A stretch of 64,000 bases of DNA, from positions 895,621-959,620 of the forward strand of contig JAHBXS010000002.1 in the NCBI GenBank assembly GCA_019636375.1. The letters are read 5' to 3'. The DNA is from Pirellulaceae bacterium (lineage in GTDB: Bacteria; Planctomycetota; Planctomycetia; Pirellulales; Pirellulaceae). Position numbers and translations under genes: made by a program. Below, one piece after another: positions 1-9,529 of this stretch; position 1 is the first letter of the stretch; every line of letters begins with the position of its first letter. A model generated the notes under the pieces. The model was not told the origin of the DNA. It made no database searches and was given only the letters and a program-made list of their open reading frames with translations.

Positions 1-1813
1 TTCGTTCAAGAGAAGCCGAGTCCGGCAGCCGGAAATCGACCAACAAATACCCCTTGTCCTGCGTCGGAATAAATCCAGTCGGCACCGAATTCATGCTGTA
101 ATACGTCGCCCACAACAGACCGCCATAAACCAACAACACGATCAAGCTGACTCGCAGCAGGGCGCGAACCGAACCGGCATACCATCCGGATACCTTATCG
201 AAGAAAATATTAAAGCCCGCAAACAACCACCCCAACGCGATTTTAATCAGCCACGACAGTGGGTCGCGCTGCTCGTGTTTTGGCCGAAGCAACAGGGCCG
301 ACAACGCCGGGCTCAGCGTCAGCGAATTGATCGCCGAGAAAAACGTCGCCGTGGCAATCGTGATCGCGAATTGATAGAAGAACTGCCCGGTAATCCCAGA
401 GATGAACAAACATGGAATAAACACACACATCAATACCAGCGAAATGGCGACGATCGGCCCGGCCACTTCTGCCATCGCTTGATGGGCCGCCTCGCGGGGT
501 GCCAGACCATGGTCGATCTTGTGCTCAATCGCCTCCACAACCACGATTGCGTCGTCCACCACAATCCCAATCGCCAGCACCAGCCCGAAGAGAGACAAGT
601 TGTTCAGACTCATTCCCAAACCCGCCATCACCGCGAACGTCCCCAATAAAGCTACTGGGATCGCAATCAGCGGAATCAGGGTCGCCCGCCACGATTGCAA
701 GAACAACAGCACGACCAAGGCAACCAAAATAATCGCATCGCGGAGAGCTTTGAAAACTTCATGAACTGATTCTTCGATGAATGGAGTCGTGTCGTAAACA
801 ATGGCATACTCCAAATCGGGCGGAAATCGCTCGCTTAACTCGGCGACTTTTTCCCTCACAAGTTCCGCCGTGGACAACGCATTCGAGCCGGGTTGCTGAT
901 AAATACCTAATCCTACTGACGGCTTTCCATCGAGCAAACAGGCAGTGTCCTGCCGCTTGGACCCCAATTGAATGCCTCCCAATTCCCGGCCGGCAACTTC
1001 CCTTTTTTCGCTGACGATATCCCGCAGATAAATGCTGCGGCCTGCGGTATCGGTACGAATGACGATCACACCAAATTGTTCGGGATCGGTCAATCGACCC
1101 AGTGTCGTCAGTGAATACTCAAAAGCGTTACCCGGCAACGTCGGCTCACGCCCCAACGAACCGGCGGCAACTTGTACGTTTTGCTCACGCAACGATTGCA
1201 CAATATCTACCGCCGTCAGCCCACGAGCAGCCATTCGGTCTGGGTCAAGCCAAACTCTCATGCTGTAGTCCATCTGTCCGAGCTGAGCGACGTCCCCCAC
1301 GCCTTCCAATTTGGCCAACTCATCCCGCAATGCAAGACTCGCGAAGTTGCTGAGGTACAGTTGATCGTGAGTTCCCCCAGGCGAAATCAAATTCACGACC
1401 AGCAAAATGCTGGGGCTCTTTTTCTTAACACTCACGCCGGTCTGTTTGACTTCAGTTGGTAGCATTGGCAGTGCTAGGTTCACCCGGTTCTGTACAAGAA
1501 CCTGGGCCATATCCAGATCAGTCCCCACTGCAAACGTCACGTTCAGGTTATAGCCGCCGTCATTTGTCGATTGGCTCGACATGTACAACATGTTCTCGAC
1601 GCCAATCACTTGTTGCTCGATGGCCGTCGCGATGGTTTGCGCAACGACTTGGGCATCGGCACCTGGGTACTGGCAAGTTACCGAGATCGATGGCGGAGTG
1701 ATCTCAGGATACTGGGCGATTGGCAATTGCGTGACAAAAATCAAACCGCACAATGCAACCAATATCGAGATGACCGACGAAAAAATCGGTCGGTCGATGA
1801 AAAATCGGACCAT
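1..1813 (-). CDS. RND efflux transporter permease (AcrB/MexB family), C-terminal part outside the window
   Basis: The minus-strand frame opens with ATG at 1813 (MVRFFIDRPIFSSVISILVA) and stays open to the window edge, giving about 604 residues of a family usually near 1,040. The first transmembrane helix, the porter-domain start (LPIAQYPEITPPSISVTCQY) and the TM4 proton-relay signature (VLAIGIVVDDAIVVVEAIEH, with the Asp-Asp pair) are readable. By family knowledge it is the inner-membrane proton-driven pump of a tripartite hydrophobe/amphiphile exporter. It starts 11 bp after the adaptor gene stop, so the two are one operon. The substrate cannot be read from sequence. Confidence 0.95.
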   Translation of the reverse strand, partial: MVRFFIDRPIFSSVISILVALCGLIFVTQLPIAQYPEITPPSISVTCQYPGADAQVVAQTIATAIEQQVIGVENMLYMSSQSTNDGGYNLNVTFAVGTDLDMAQVLVQNRVNLALPMLPTEVKQTGVSVKKKSPSILLVVNLISPGGTHDQLYLSNFASLALRDELAKLEGVGDVAQLGQMDYSMRVWLDPDRMAARGLTAVDIVQSLREQNVQVAAGSLGREPTLPGNAFEYSLTTLGRLTDPEQFGVIVIRTDTAGRSIYLRDIVSEKREVAGRELGGIQLGSKRQDTACLLDGKPSVGLGIYQQPGSNALSTAELVREKVAELSERFPPDLEYAIVYDTTPFIEESVHEVFKALRDAIILVALVVLLFLQSWRATLIPLIAIPVALLGTFAVMAGLGMSLNNLSLFGLVLAIGIVVDDAIVVVEAIEHKIDHGLAPREAAHQAMAEVAGPIVAISLVLMCVFIPCLFISGITGQFFYQFAITIATATFFSAINSLTLSPALSALLLRPKHEQRDPLSWLIKIALGWLFAGFNIFFDKVSGWYAGSVRALLRVSLIVLLVYGGLLWATYYSMNSVPTGFIPTQDKGYLLVDFRLPDSASLER

Positions 1814-1824
1814 GTTTTACCTCG

Positions 1825-3072
1825 TCATTCTTGGCTTGAGGACGAGGTAGATTCGGCGGCCGAGCCTGCCGGAATCACTGGAGCAGCACTACTAGCCGCC
1901 GAGGGCGGAGCAGGCTGTGGCGTGACAGGCTTGTCAGGCCGAACCCGCAATAGCCCGCCCAATACGATTTTTTCACCCGGGGTCAGACCCTCGAGAACTA
2001 ACCGCTGATTACCGACCTGACGGCCCAATTTCAAAGTCCGTCGCCGGGCGATATTTTGATCGTCGATCACATAAGCGTATTTGACCGTTTGGTCAGTCCC
2101 GATGGCAGCTTCAGGAATCAGCGTGGCGGTGTACAGCTCACTAACCGGGATCCGCACTCGCACAAATGCCCCGGCCGGTAGTTCCAACTTTTCGTTGTTG
2201 AAACTCGCACGCAGCGTGATCGTACCGCTAGTCTGTGTGATCACGGACTCGACGAAATCCAATTTTCCTCGATGCGGAAAACCAGTTTCATCCGCCAACT
2301 GAATTTCACAAGTCAAATCCAACTCGCGAATGCGGTTGGTCGGGACAGGCCCTTCGGTGTCAGCTTGCAGGCGGCGGTATCGCAACAGGGCCGCTTCGTC
2401 TACATCGAAGAACACGTGCATCGGCGACTTGGCGACAATCTTTGTTAGCAACGTCCCACTGGTCATCCCTCCCGTCACAAGATTCCCGGGTGTCACCAAC
2501 GTGCGATCAATCTGCCCCCCAATCGGAGCATTGAGTTGCGTGTATTTCAGATCGAGGGCTGTTCGGTCGGCATCCGCCTTGGCAGCAATCACTTGGGCTT
2601 CGGCCTCACGAACTGCCGCTACAGCCTCTTCGTATTCTTCCTTCGAGATCGCATTCCCCGCCTTGAGAGCCTCCATTCGTTGGAGCTTGGCTTCACTGGT
2701 GGAAAGGCGTGACTCGGCGACGGTAATTCGAGCTAACGACTGTTGATGAATCGCCTCGTATTCGTCCGGCTCGATGACGTACAAGAGTTGTCCCTCTTGA
2801 ACTTTGTCGCCATCTTGAAATTCAACCGACTTAAGGAATCCGTAAACACGACTGCGGACCTCGACCGTTTCTGAGGGACTAGTCCAACCGGTGTACTCAT
2901 CGTAGTCGATCGTCGACCGGGCCTCCGCCAGCACAAAAGTCACTAGAGGATCGGGGGAAACGCTGCCTCCCTCCGGTTCCGCGCAGCCCGTTACTAGAAT
3001 CAATAATGAAAGACACACCCAGCACCCGGCGCATGGTGCCAACTTACGCCACCGCGGCGACTCACTTAACAT
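1825..3072 (-). CDS. RND efflux periplasmic adaptor (membrane fusion lipoprotein)
   Basis: About 415 residues. The chosen start (MLSESPRWRK) gives a short basic n-region, a hydrophobic stretch and a lipobox ending LVTGC; a start 10 codons upstream (3102) is also possible and neither has a clear Shine-Dalgarno. A barrel-sandwich/lipoyl segment (SRVYGFLKSVEFQDGDKVQE), an alpha-hairpin coiled coil, and a beta-barrel region (APIGGQIDRTLVTPGNLVTG) follow in order, as in MexA/AcrA adaptors. The C-terminal tail is Pro/Ala/Ser rich. It links the downstream permease to an outer-membrane channel; no channel gene is in the window. Confidence 0.94.
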   Translation of the reverse strand: MLSESPRWRKLAPCAGCWVCLSLLILVTGCAEPEGGSVSPDPLVTFVLAEARSTIDYDEYTGWTSPSETVEVRSRVYGFLKSVEFQDGDKVQEGQLLYVIEPDEYEAIHQQSLARITVAESRLSTSEAKLQRMEALKAGNAISKEEYEEAVAAVREAEAQVIAAKADADRTALDLKYTQLNAPIGGQIDRTLVTPGNLVTGGMTSGTLLTKIVAKSPMHVFFDVDEAALLRYRRLQADTEGPVPTNRIRELDLTCEIQLADETGFPHRGKLDFVESVITQTSGTITLRASFNNEKLELPAGAFVRVRIPVSELYTATLIPEAAIGTDQTVKYAYVIDDQNIARRRTLKLGRQVGNQRLVLEGLTPGEKIVLGGLLRVRPDKPVTPQPAPPSAASSAAPVIPAGSAAESTSSSSQE

Positions 3073-3321
3073 CGCAAGAAACTCAAATAAAACATAAACC
3101 AAAGCAACAAAAACACGTTGATGTTCGTCATTATAGTGACTTTGCTCAAATTAAATAACCGAGCATGGACTTCTACAAGCGATGAAAACGAGGCCCTGAG
3201 TTTTTGAAATTCTCTCACGCTGCCGCTGTTACCCTAAAAGGGTTACTTAACGCGCGGAGTTCTTGGATCAAAGATGGGGGAACTCTCCACAAACGATTTT
3301 TGAACTGTTTCGTTGGATGAT

Positions 3322-4554
3322 TTATTCTCGCCAAATCTGAAGAAATCGAGAATACTCTCGGTGTTGGTCTGCGGTCAGTAATCTTCGAGCCTCCCACTCG
3401 GCGCTCGCCCAAGCCTTCCGCAGCGACTCCACGTACCGCTCCCAAGCCGACTGTTCATCCGCCGACAGTTCTTCTATCAACTCTAAAGTACGCTGTTTCT
3501 GGTTCTCAGAAAGCCCCAACAACTCACCGGTCGGGTTCAGCACAAACAATGGATGCTCCAAGCCTGAGCGAGTGAGGACGACTTGAATTGCAATTGCCTG
3601 CCAAGTCTCTCGCTGCTCTTTGCTAGAATTCTCCCACAACCATCTCGCAAACTCAAACTGTCGGTGCTGCTGGGTTTCTCTTTTTCGTCGCATTGCCTCA
3701 TGGAACGGGTCGTTCCTATAATCAAATGTCGGCAATGAACCAAGTTGGCTGGGTAGTCCACCTACTCTTGCTTGACGCGGAGGAGTTTTCGTATCAGAGT
3801 TTTTCGGCTTCGTTAATTCCAGAACAATCGGTGCCAAACGCAATTCATTGCGTTTCGCCATCTGCTCTTCGGTGAAATCAAGTTCCTCGACCCAAATCAA
3901 ATCCCAAGTGATGACATCCAATGGGGGATGCTTGAACCAGCGCTGAGCGTCGATGCGATCCTTCACCGGCATCCGGGACGGCTGCCAAACATCAATATTT
4001 AGGCGGCGGCGACGCTCAAGTTTTTCGTCTTCAGTCAATATACTCGACAAGCTATGACCATTTGCCATGAAAACCATCAAACTCTCATCATTTTTGAGAG
4101 CCTTGAATCGTGGTGATTCATGAAGTAAATAACGGGCAACCGACCTGATAGATTCGCCGGTAATACTTTGCAATAAATCCTTCTGAGAACGTTCTAAATT
4201 CCGTTCTGCACGCTCAATAAAATTTTCGATTAACTTGGCCCTCTCCGCGTCGAAATCTTGGCGTTTTTCTTGGACCTCTTGAAGGGCACGGGAAAAAACA
4301 GCATCAATTTCACGACGTGTCGGTTCATCAATTTGCACAACGTCCTGCACAACGGGAGCCCACAACAAAGCGGCATCGGGAAAACGTTTATTTGCCAGAT
4401 ATCGAAACGCCCCGTCGACAATCCGCGAACCATCGTTTGGCGTCGGCGAGTAACTCTGGGCGAAACAAATCACACCCCCCAAAAACGGGGCGCCACCGAA
4501 AACGGTTGCCATCGCCCAAAGGACAAGCCCTACCATTCGCTGCCCGTATTTCAT
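3322..4554 (-). CDS. Secreted hypothetical protein
   Basis: About 410 residues. I place the start at the internal ATG 4554 because it is preceded by a strong GGGAGGG ribosome site and gives a signal peptide (MKYGQRMVGLVLWAMATVFG, then cleavage near CFAQS). The open frame extends 25 codons further upstream without such support. The mature part is charged and helical, with a heptad-like segment (EVQEKRQDFDAERAKLIENF) and a Trp/Glu/Arg-rich C-terminus. No catalytic motif was recognised. It lies between the efflux operon and the divergent BNR-repeat gene; function unknown. Confidence 0.8.
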   Translation of the reverse strand: MKYGQRMVGLVLWAMATVFGGAPFLGGVICFAQSYSPTPNDGSRIVDGAFRYLANKRFPDAALLWAPVVQDVVQIDEPTRREIDAVFSRALQEVQEKRQDFDAERAKLIENFIERAERNLERSQKDLLQSITGESIRSVARYLLHESPRFKALKNDESLMVFMANGHSLSSILTEDEKLERRRRLNIDVWQPSRMPVKDRIDAQRWFKHPPLDVITWDLIWVEELDFTEEQMAKRNELRLAPIVLELTKPKNSDTKTPPRQARVGGLPSQLGSLPTFDYRNDPFHEAMRRKRETQQHRQFEFARWLWENSSKEQRETWQAIAIQVVLTRSGLEHPLFVLNPTGELLGLSENQKQRTLELIEELSADEQSAWERYVESLRKAWASAEWEARRLLTADQHREYSRFLQIWRE

Positions 4555-4631
4555 CGCTACCCTCCCAGATTCTTGCGACCCAAGGTTTATAAACCCCCGC
4601 ATTCCCCAGCGGTGTCGAAAATCCCCCAAAA

Positions 4632-4901
4632 GTGGGTGGCACCTTTTTGGGGACTTTCACATTGAGATTGACACAATCGCGTGCCTTGGGGAACATTTGA
4701 ACCGCGTTGCCTGCGGATTTGCGCCAAAAAATACGGCTTTTGAGCCCCTTTTTGGGGCAATGTGAGGCTCGCCGCTCGGTCCTTTTTCCTTGGGGAGTTC
4801 CAAATCATGCCACCAATTGATTGCGCGATACATTCTTGCAGCAGAAGAAAAAAGCCAGCTAGAATGGCAAAAAAGGTGGGTAGCACCGTTTTGGGGACTC
4901 T
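4632..4901. repeat. 26-bp direct repeat flanking the start of the BNR-repeat gene
   Basis: Two copies at 4632-4657 and 4876-4901 match at 23 of 26 positions (shared core GTGGGT.GCACC.TTTTGGGG). The first is intergenic, the second falls inside the 5' end of the reading frame of the downstream gene, where it would encode part of the segment KVGSTVLGTLK. The second copy therefore clouds where that protein really begins. Confidence 0.7.
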
Positions 4902-7900
4902 AAAATACTGGAACCCCGCCGTCGTCGCCGGGCTCACGTTGCTGCTGCTAGCACTCCCAAATCAGGGTCACGCCCAACGGCGGGTGGGCGAGGCGATCCC
5001 CAACAACTGGCAAGACGACGCAGAGCTCAACGCCGTCCATTTTATCGATGCTCAAAACGCTTGGGCCGTCGGCGAACATGGGACCCTGCTCCGCTCCCGT
5101 GACAGCGGGAGGAGCTGGCAACCGACGTTTACGACACTTTCGCTCAGCAGCGAACAAGGCAAAATCACTCCCGAAATGCAACGTCTGCTCGACAGCGTCC
5201 GCAAAAATACGGGCTCCGACGGAATGTCGTCACGGCAGACAATTAGGCAAAGCCTCGATGTACGCTTGGAATCAGTCAGCTTCTCTGACAAAGACACGGG
5301 GGTCGCCGTCGGTGGATACTTTTCCCCCGGCGCCAACATCAGTCGTGGCTTGGTCTTGACGACCCGCGACGGCGGCGAAACGTGGGAACCAACATCGGGA
5401 GCCGTGATCCCGAAACTTAATCAGGTCGTCCTTGAAAAAGGGGTCCATGGCTGGGCCGTCGGCAACCACTCGAACTTACTTGGCACCGGCATCGCGACCA
5501 CCTCTGACGCCGGAAGAAGTTGGTATTCAGATCCCGCCGGACTAACTGGCTCGTGGCGTCGGGCGTGTCGGACTTCTAATCAAGGCTGGTTGCTGCTCAA
5601 CGAAAACGGTCACATGTACGTCGCTGATGGCAATCGCCTTGAGCCATCGATTCTGCTGAACAGCCCTAGCGCTCGCATCTATTCGATCCTCTTAGCTGAC
5701 GGGAACTTTGGTTGGGCCGTCGGCGACCAAGGGACTTTTTTAGTCACTCGCGATGGTGGACGGAGTTGGCGACCGGCTGTTGGAGAGCTTGACCAAGTTC
5801 GTCTGCGGGCGTTTGACCTACGAACGGTGTGCCTTCAAGGAAGCCGTTTATTCATTGCGGGCAATCCGGGAACCTTTATTTTTTCGTTCGACATCGAAAC
5901 TCAGCAACTTACGGAGACTCGCATACCGAATCGAGCTCGGCTGAATGCTTTGAATATGGCTGACGATCAAACCGGTTCCGCTGTGGGCGCTCAAGGGACA
6001 ATCCTCACAACTCATGACGGAGGCCTTAGTTGGCAACTTGTTCGAGGCGGGAACTCGTCGGTCGCTGTTTTGGCTGTTCACTTCGCGGATCATGAACTCC
6101 CACTCGAAGGTCTTGCGAAGACATGCCTGGCCGACGGCTATCGCGCGGCCGTCGCGCGGATCACTTGGAAGCAAGACTCAGTTGCTCCCGAACGGTTAAC
6201 ACAAGCGGCTTCTCGTTTGGGAATCGGCGAGACGCGCATCATCGACACTCAGCTCAACCAAAAACGCTTTGACCAAGCCCAACGGATGGTCTTGCTCGGA
6301 CGCCTCGTGGCAACCCTGCGTGAATTCGAACCCCGTCTCGTCGTCACGAATGCCGCGACGGTCATCGCCTCCGACGGCACTTCCATCGACGTCTATCAAC
6401 TGCTCGATGAAGCCATCAAAATGGCCGCAAACCCGCAGGTTTTTCCTGAAAATATTTCGGCGACTGGTTTGAGCCATTGGCAAGTTGACCGCCTCGCCGT
6501 CTTGAGTGAATTTGGAGACGGACAATGGCGGGTTGATCGCAACGCAATTTTAAATCGAACCGGCAGACGTCTCGACGACGAAATCGCTCTGTCACGTGGT
6601 CTGGTCGGTCAACCCCTGATATCCAGCGGACTTGCAACCTATAGAGTCCAGTCGTATGGCAGTCGCCCCATCGAAATTCAAAATGATATTTGGCAAGGAA
6701 TCGGGCACACGCAACACAAAATTCCCCGACGCCTCGACGCCCGCTTAGGCTCGCGAAATCTCCGCGATATGGGCTATTCACTCGACAAAACAAAGTCCCT
6801 CGAAAGAATTGGCCAACTACCTCTCATCACGGTCGGAGACAAAATTTTATGGGAACAAAATTTGCAAACTTGGTTGAATGAAGTTGACCGGGAAACAGCT
6901 GGACTATGGCTCGCTCAACTTGCCGAATTCTATTACGCCAAAGGGGATTTGCGAGGCGCGTCAATCGCGATGGATTACTTCTTGAGCTATTACCCAGATC
7001 ATGTTTTGTCGCCCCTTGTTATGGCGACTTTTTTGAGTTACATCGCCAGTCGCGAGGCTCACGTGGTGGCTGTAGTGGATTCAAAATCAAGGCGTTCGCT
7101 CAAAGAAATCGCCGATGAGGCTAGTCACCCACGCCAAGAAATCCAAGTCAATTCCACGAGTATCGGCACGATCTCGACTACCGTTTGGACTCCCAATCCC
7201 GAACCTCAAGCCCCCGTGCGTATCGATACAACTACTGGCTCTGCGACAGTCTCCTCTGCAGCCGAAAAAACGGTGCAAACCGTCAGCTTTACCGAAGTCG
7301 AATCGCAGCTTTGGAAAAATGCGGCACAACAATTTTTGCGAATTCGCCAACGAGACCCCGAACTGGTCAGCCATCCCAGCATTCGTGCTTTGGAAGCTCA
7401 TGTCATTCGGAATGGCGAATCGTGGCCACACGCTGCCGGACTCTTTCGACAACTTGCGGGCAACCCAATGGCCGACAACACCATTTCAGCTTGGGCGGCC
7501 CAGGAAATCCGACTTCAACAAACCACCGTACTCCCTCAGGAACCTCTGGTCCTCTGCCCCAAAATTTCCGCTCGCCCCTACCTCGATGGCGACCTGAACG
7601 ATCCGACCTGGACCGAGACGGACAACCTGCTCCTTCATTCGGCGACTACAGGCCACTTCGTTGCTCCACTTGAAGGAGCTGACCGGGTTCGCCTCGCCTA
7701 TGATGAAGAGTTCTTGTTCTTGGCCATTCAATGCCAGAAATTGGATGGCGTGGTTTACGTCGAGCCGACCAAAGGGCGCAGCCGAAACCCAGTTTTAGAG
7801 ATGTTTGACCGCGTCGAGATTGCATTCGACACCGACCGCGATCAAAATTGGCCTCTCCGCTTGGTCATCGATTCTCGCGGCTGGGTTGCCGACCATTTAG

Positions 7901-8172
7901 GAGGCTCGACGGCTTGGAACCCGATGTGCTATGTGGCAGCCAAACAAACCCCAACACACTGGACAATCGAAGCGGCCATTCCCTGGGCAGAGCTAGGTGG
8001 CAGTCCTAAAAATGGTACTTTCTGGGGCCTTGGACTCGCTCGGCTTCCTCCTCGTCGCCGTGACAATTACTGGCCAACTCCAACACCGACACTTCAGCGC
8101 AATTTATTGGCTCTTCCGAGCTTTACACCCGACACCTATCGTGTCTTGACGTTCCGACAAATCGCTGATTAG
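4807..8172 (+). CDS. Secreted YCF48/BNR-type repeat protein with C-terminal CBM9-like domain
   Basis: About 1,121 residues. Several blades of the YCF48/sialidase-like propeller are visible, each with a WAVG...G.L..TRDGG.SW pattern: AVGEHGTLLRSRDSGRSWQP near the N-terminus, then GLVLTTRDGGETW, GTFLVTRDGGRSW and GTILTTHDGGLSW. A long helical middle follows. The C-terminus (PYLDGDLNDPTWTETDNLLL ... EEFLFLAIQCQ) resembles the CBM9-like sugar-binding fold found in secreted planctomycete proteins. A signal segment ends near LPNQGHAQ. I use the ATG at 4807 because GGGGAG lies 9 nt upstream; ATG 4864 is the main alternative. Likely exported; role unknown. Confidence 0.88.
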   Translation: MPPIDCAIHSCSRRKKPARMAKKVGSTVLGTLKYWNPAVVAGLTLLLLALPNQGHAQRRVGEAIPNNWQDDAELNAVHFIDAQNAWAVGEHGTLLRSRDSGRSWQPTFTTLSLSSEQGKITPEMQRLLDSVRKNTGSDGMSSRQTIRQSLDVRLESVSFSDKDTGVAVGGYFSPGANISRGLVLTTRDGGETWEPTSGAVIPKLNQVVLEKGVHGWAVGNHSNLLGTGIATTSDAGRSWYSDPAGLTGSWRRACRTSNQGWLLLNENGHMYVADGNRLEPSILLNSPSARIYSILLADGNFGWAVGDQGTFLVTRDGGRSWRPAVGELDQVRLRAFDLRTVCLQGSRLFIAGNPGTFIFSFDIETQQLTETRIPNRARLNALNMADDQTGSAVGAQGTILTTHDGGLSWQLVRGGNSSVAVLAVHFADHELPLEGLAKTCLADGYRAAVARITWKQDSVAPERLTQAASRLGIGETRIIDTQLNQKRFDQAQRMVLLGRLVATLREFEPRLVVTNAATVIASDGTSIDVYQLLDEAIKMAANPQVFPENISATGLSHWQVDRLAVLSEFGDGQWRVDRNAILNRTGRRLDDEIALSRGLVGQPLISSGLATYRVQSYGSRPIEIQNDIWQGIGHTQHKIPRRLDARLGSRNLRDMGYSLDKTKSLERIGQLPLITVGDKILWEQNLQTWLNEVDRETAGLWLAQLAEFYYAKGDLRGASIAMDYFLSYYPDHVLSPLVMATFLSYIASREAHVVAVVDSKSRRSLKEIADEASHPRQEIQVNSTSIGTISTTVWTPNPEPQAPVRIDTTTGSATVSSAAEKTVQTVSFTEVESQLWKNAAQQFLRIRQRDPELVSHPSIRALEAHVIRNGESWPHAAGLFRQLAGNPMADNTISAWAAQEIRLQQTTVLPQEPLVLCPKISARPYLDGDLNDPTWTETDNLLLHSATTGHFVAPLEGADRVRLAYDEEFLFLAIQCQKLDGVVYVEPTKGRSRNPVLEMFDRVEIAFDTDRDQNWPLRLVIDSRGWVADHLGGSTAWNPMCYVAAKQTPTHWTIEAAIPWAELGGSPKNGTFWGLGLARLPPRRRDNYWPTPTPTLQRNLLALPSFTPDTYRVLTFRQIAD

Positions 8173-8474
8173 ACGGGTCGATTGCCTATTATCAGCCAGC
8201 ATATCGGTATGCAAGCATTCATTGGCGAACGATTCAACAATTCGAAAAATTCGCATTGCTGAAAAATCGGTGAACCCTTAAAACATCTCTCGCGTAGGGG
8301 ATTGATTGAAAAAATTCAAACAGCGAATCAAGGATTGTTTTCGCCGATCAAGTAACCCGCTTACGCGAGCGGGCCATTCGAAGGGCCCTAACCGGCGGTT
8401 TGAATTTTAGGGATTGTCCTCGCGTCAATCTCAAACCCCACGTTAACGAGTCAAGAATTCAAGGAGGATCATAC
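8173..8474. other. Intergenic leader of the OmpH gene
   Basis: About 300 bp with no gene. A short hairpin (CCCGCT at 8355-8360 pairing with AGCGGG at 8367-8372) lies roughly 100 nt before the start codon and may belong to the 5' leader. No convincing promoter boxes were identified. Confidence 0.4.
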
Positions 8475-9071
8475 GTGAAACGTCTCGCTTTTCAATTGCT
8501 CGCCCTGACCTGTATGTCGTTTGTCGGCTTGAGCCAGGCAAATGCCCAAGGCGATAGCGGTATCGTTGCGGTTTTGGATGTTGCCAAAGTCTTTAAAGAG
8601 AATCTGGATTTCTCCAATCAAATGGAGGCCATTCGTCAAGAAGCGGACCGGATGAGGAATCAACTCCAAGCCGCTCAGGAGGACTTCCGCCGTCAAGCCA
8701 CCGAAATCAGCCAACTCCCCGTCGGAACCCCAGAACGCAAACAAGCCGAAGCCGCTTTTGCCCAACGCCAAGCGACGTTCCAAACGCAGGCCCGCCAAGA
8801 TGAAACAGATTTGTTGGTCAAGGAAGCCAAAGCTTATTACACGACTTACCAAAAACTACAAAACGTCGTTGGGCAAATTGCTCAGCAAAACAACATCTCG
8901 CTTGTTCTCCGATTTGACAGTACCGAGATCAACCCTACGAATCCCAACGAAGTTGTCGCCGGTGTAAACCGGGCCATCGTCTACCATTACAAACTTGACT
9001 TGACCGCGATGGTGATCCAAAACATGGGACCAACCGTTGCTGCCACTCCGACGGGTACGCAACAACGCTAA
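8475..9071 (+). CDS. OmpH/Skp family periplasmic chaperone
   Basis: 198 residues starting at a GTG preceded by AAGGAGG at ideal spacing; this start yields a clean signal peptide (VKRLAFQLLALTCMSFVGLS, cleavage near QANAQ). The frame extends 25 codons upstream without a ribosome site, so I reject the longer form. The mature protein begins with a strand ending in VLDVAKVFKEN, then a long charged coiled coil (residues about 45-130), typical of the Skp/OmpH tentacle fold. Family members hold unfolded outer-membrane proteins in the periplasm. It stands alone here, not next to bamA or lpx genes. Confidence 0.9.
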   Translation: MKRLAFQLLALTCMSFVGLSQANAQGDSGIVAVLDVAKVFKENLDFSNQMEAIRQEADRMRNQLQAAQEDFRRQATEISQLPVGTPERKQAEAAFAQRQATFQTQARQDETDLLVKEAKAYYTTYQKLQNVVGQIAQQNNISLVLRFDSTEINPTNPNEVVAGVNRAIVYHYKLDLTAMVIQNMGPTVAATPTGTQQR

Positions 9072-9529
9072 ATGCCGAGGCATTTCAGAACGATAAAAGA
9101 GCATGTGGCCCGCAAAGCGACTTGGACTCTTACACCGGATATCCTCCTGAACCAACAATCACCCTCAACCGACTTCAGAATGCTCGCTTGGCCGACATTC
9201 GCGAACGGTTGAGGGTGATTGTGTTTGGTCGTAAGGCAAAGTTGCCATCCTTTCATTTGGTAACTATTTTTGATAGGACTTGGTGGCAAACGGCGATACT
9301 CCACGCAAACACGCGCGACTGGGGGGACTAGGCAACCCGCCAGCGAGATGCATGTGTTCAAATCTTCCATTAACAACTTTCGCGAATTGGAAAAATCGCC
9401 GTTCTTTGATAGGCTTTAGGTTGCCGACAAAATTGCTTTTGCCGGATGCATTATTTGATAGTAACTGCTTGACTCTCACGCGCTTGTGCATGCGAGATTT
9501 CCGTTTTTCGTTGCCAACCGATTTCGACC
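9072..9529. other. Intergenic region holding one long stem-loop
   Basis: About 460 bp between the OmpH gene and the GlmU-like gene. Apart from the perfect inverted repeat at 9156-9221, I see no gene, tRNA or known element. Confidence 0.5.
9156..9221. repeat. Perfect 16-bp inverted repeat (stem-loop) downstream of OmpH gene
   Basis: CAATCACCCTCAACCG (9156-9171) is followed after 34 nt by its exact reverse complement (9206-9221). The loop contains a secondary 5-bp pairing (GAATG with CATTC). There is no T-tract, so a classical intrinsic terminator is unlikely; it may protect the 3' end of the mRNA or be a palindromic repeat element. Confidence 0.75.

Noticed and set aside
3228..3246. Short inverted repeat ACCCT-AAA-AGGGT after the 435-codon secreted-protein gene
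   Set aside because: Too short and without T-tract to call a terminator or an operator with confidence.
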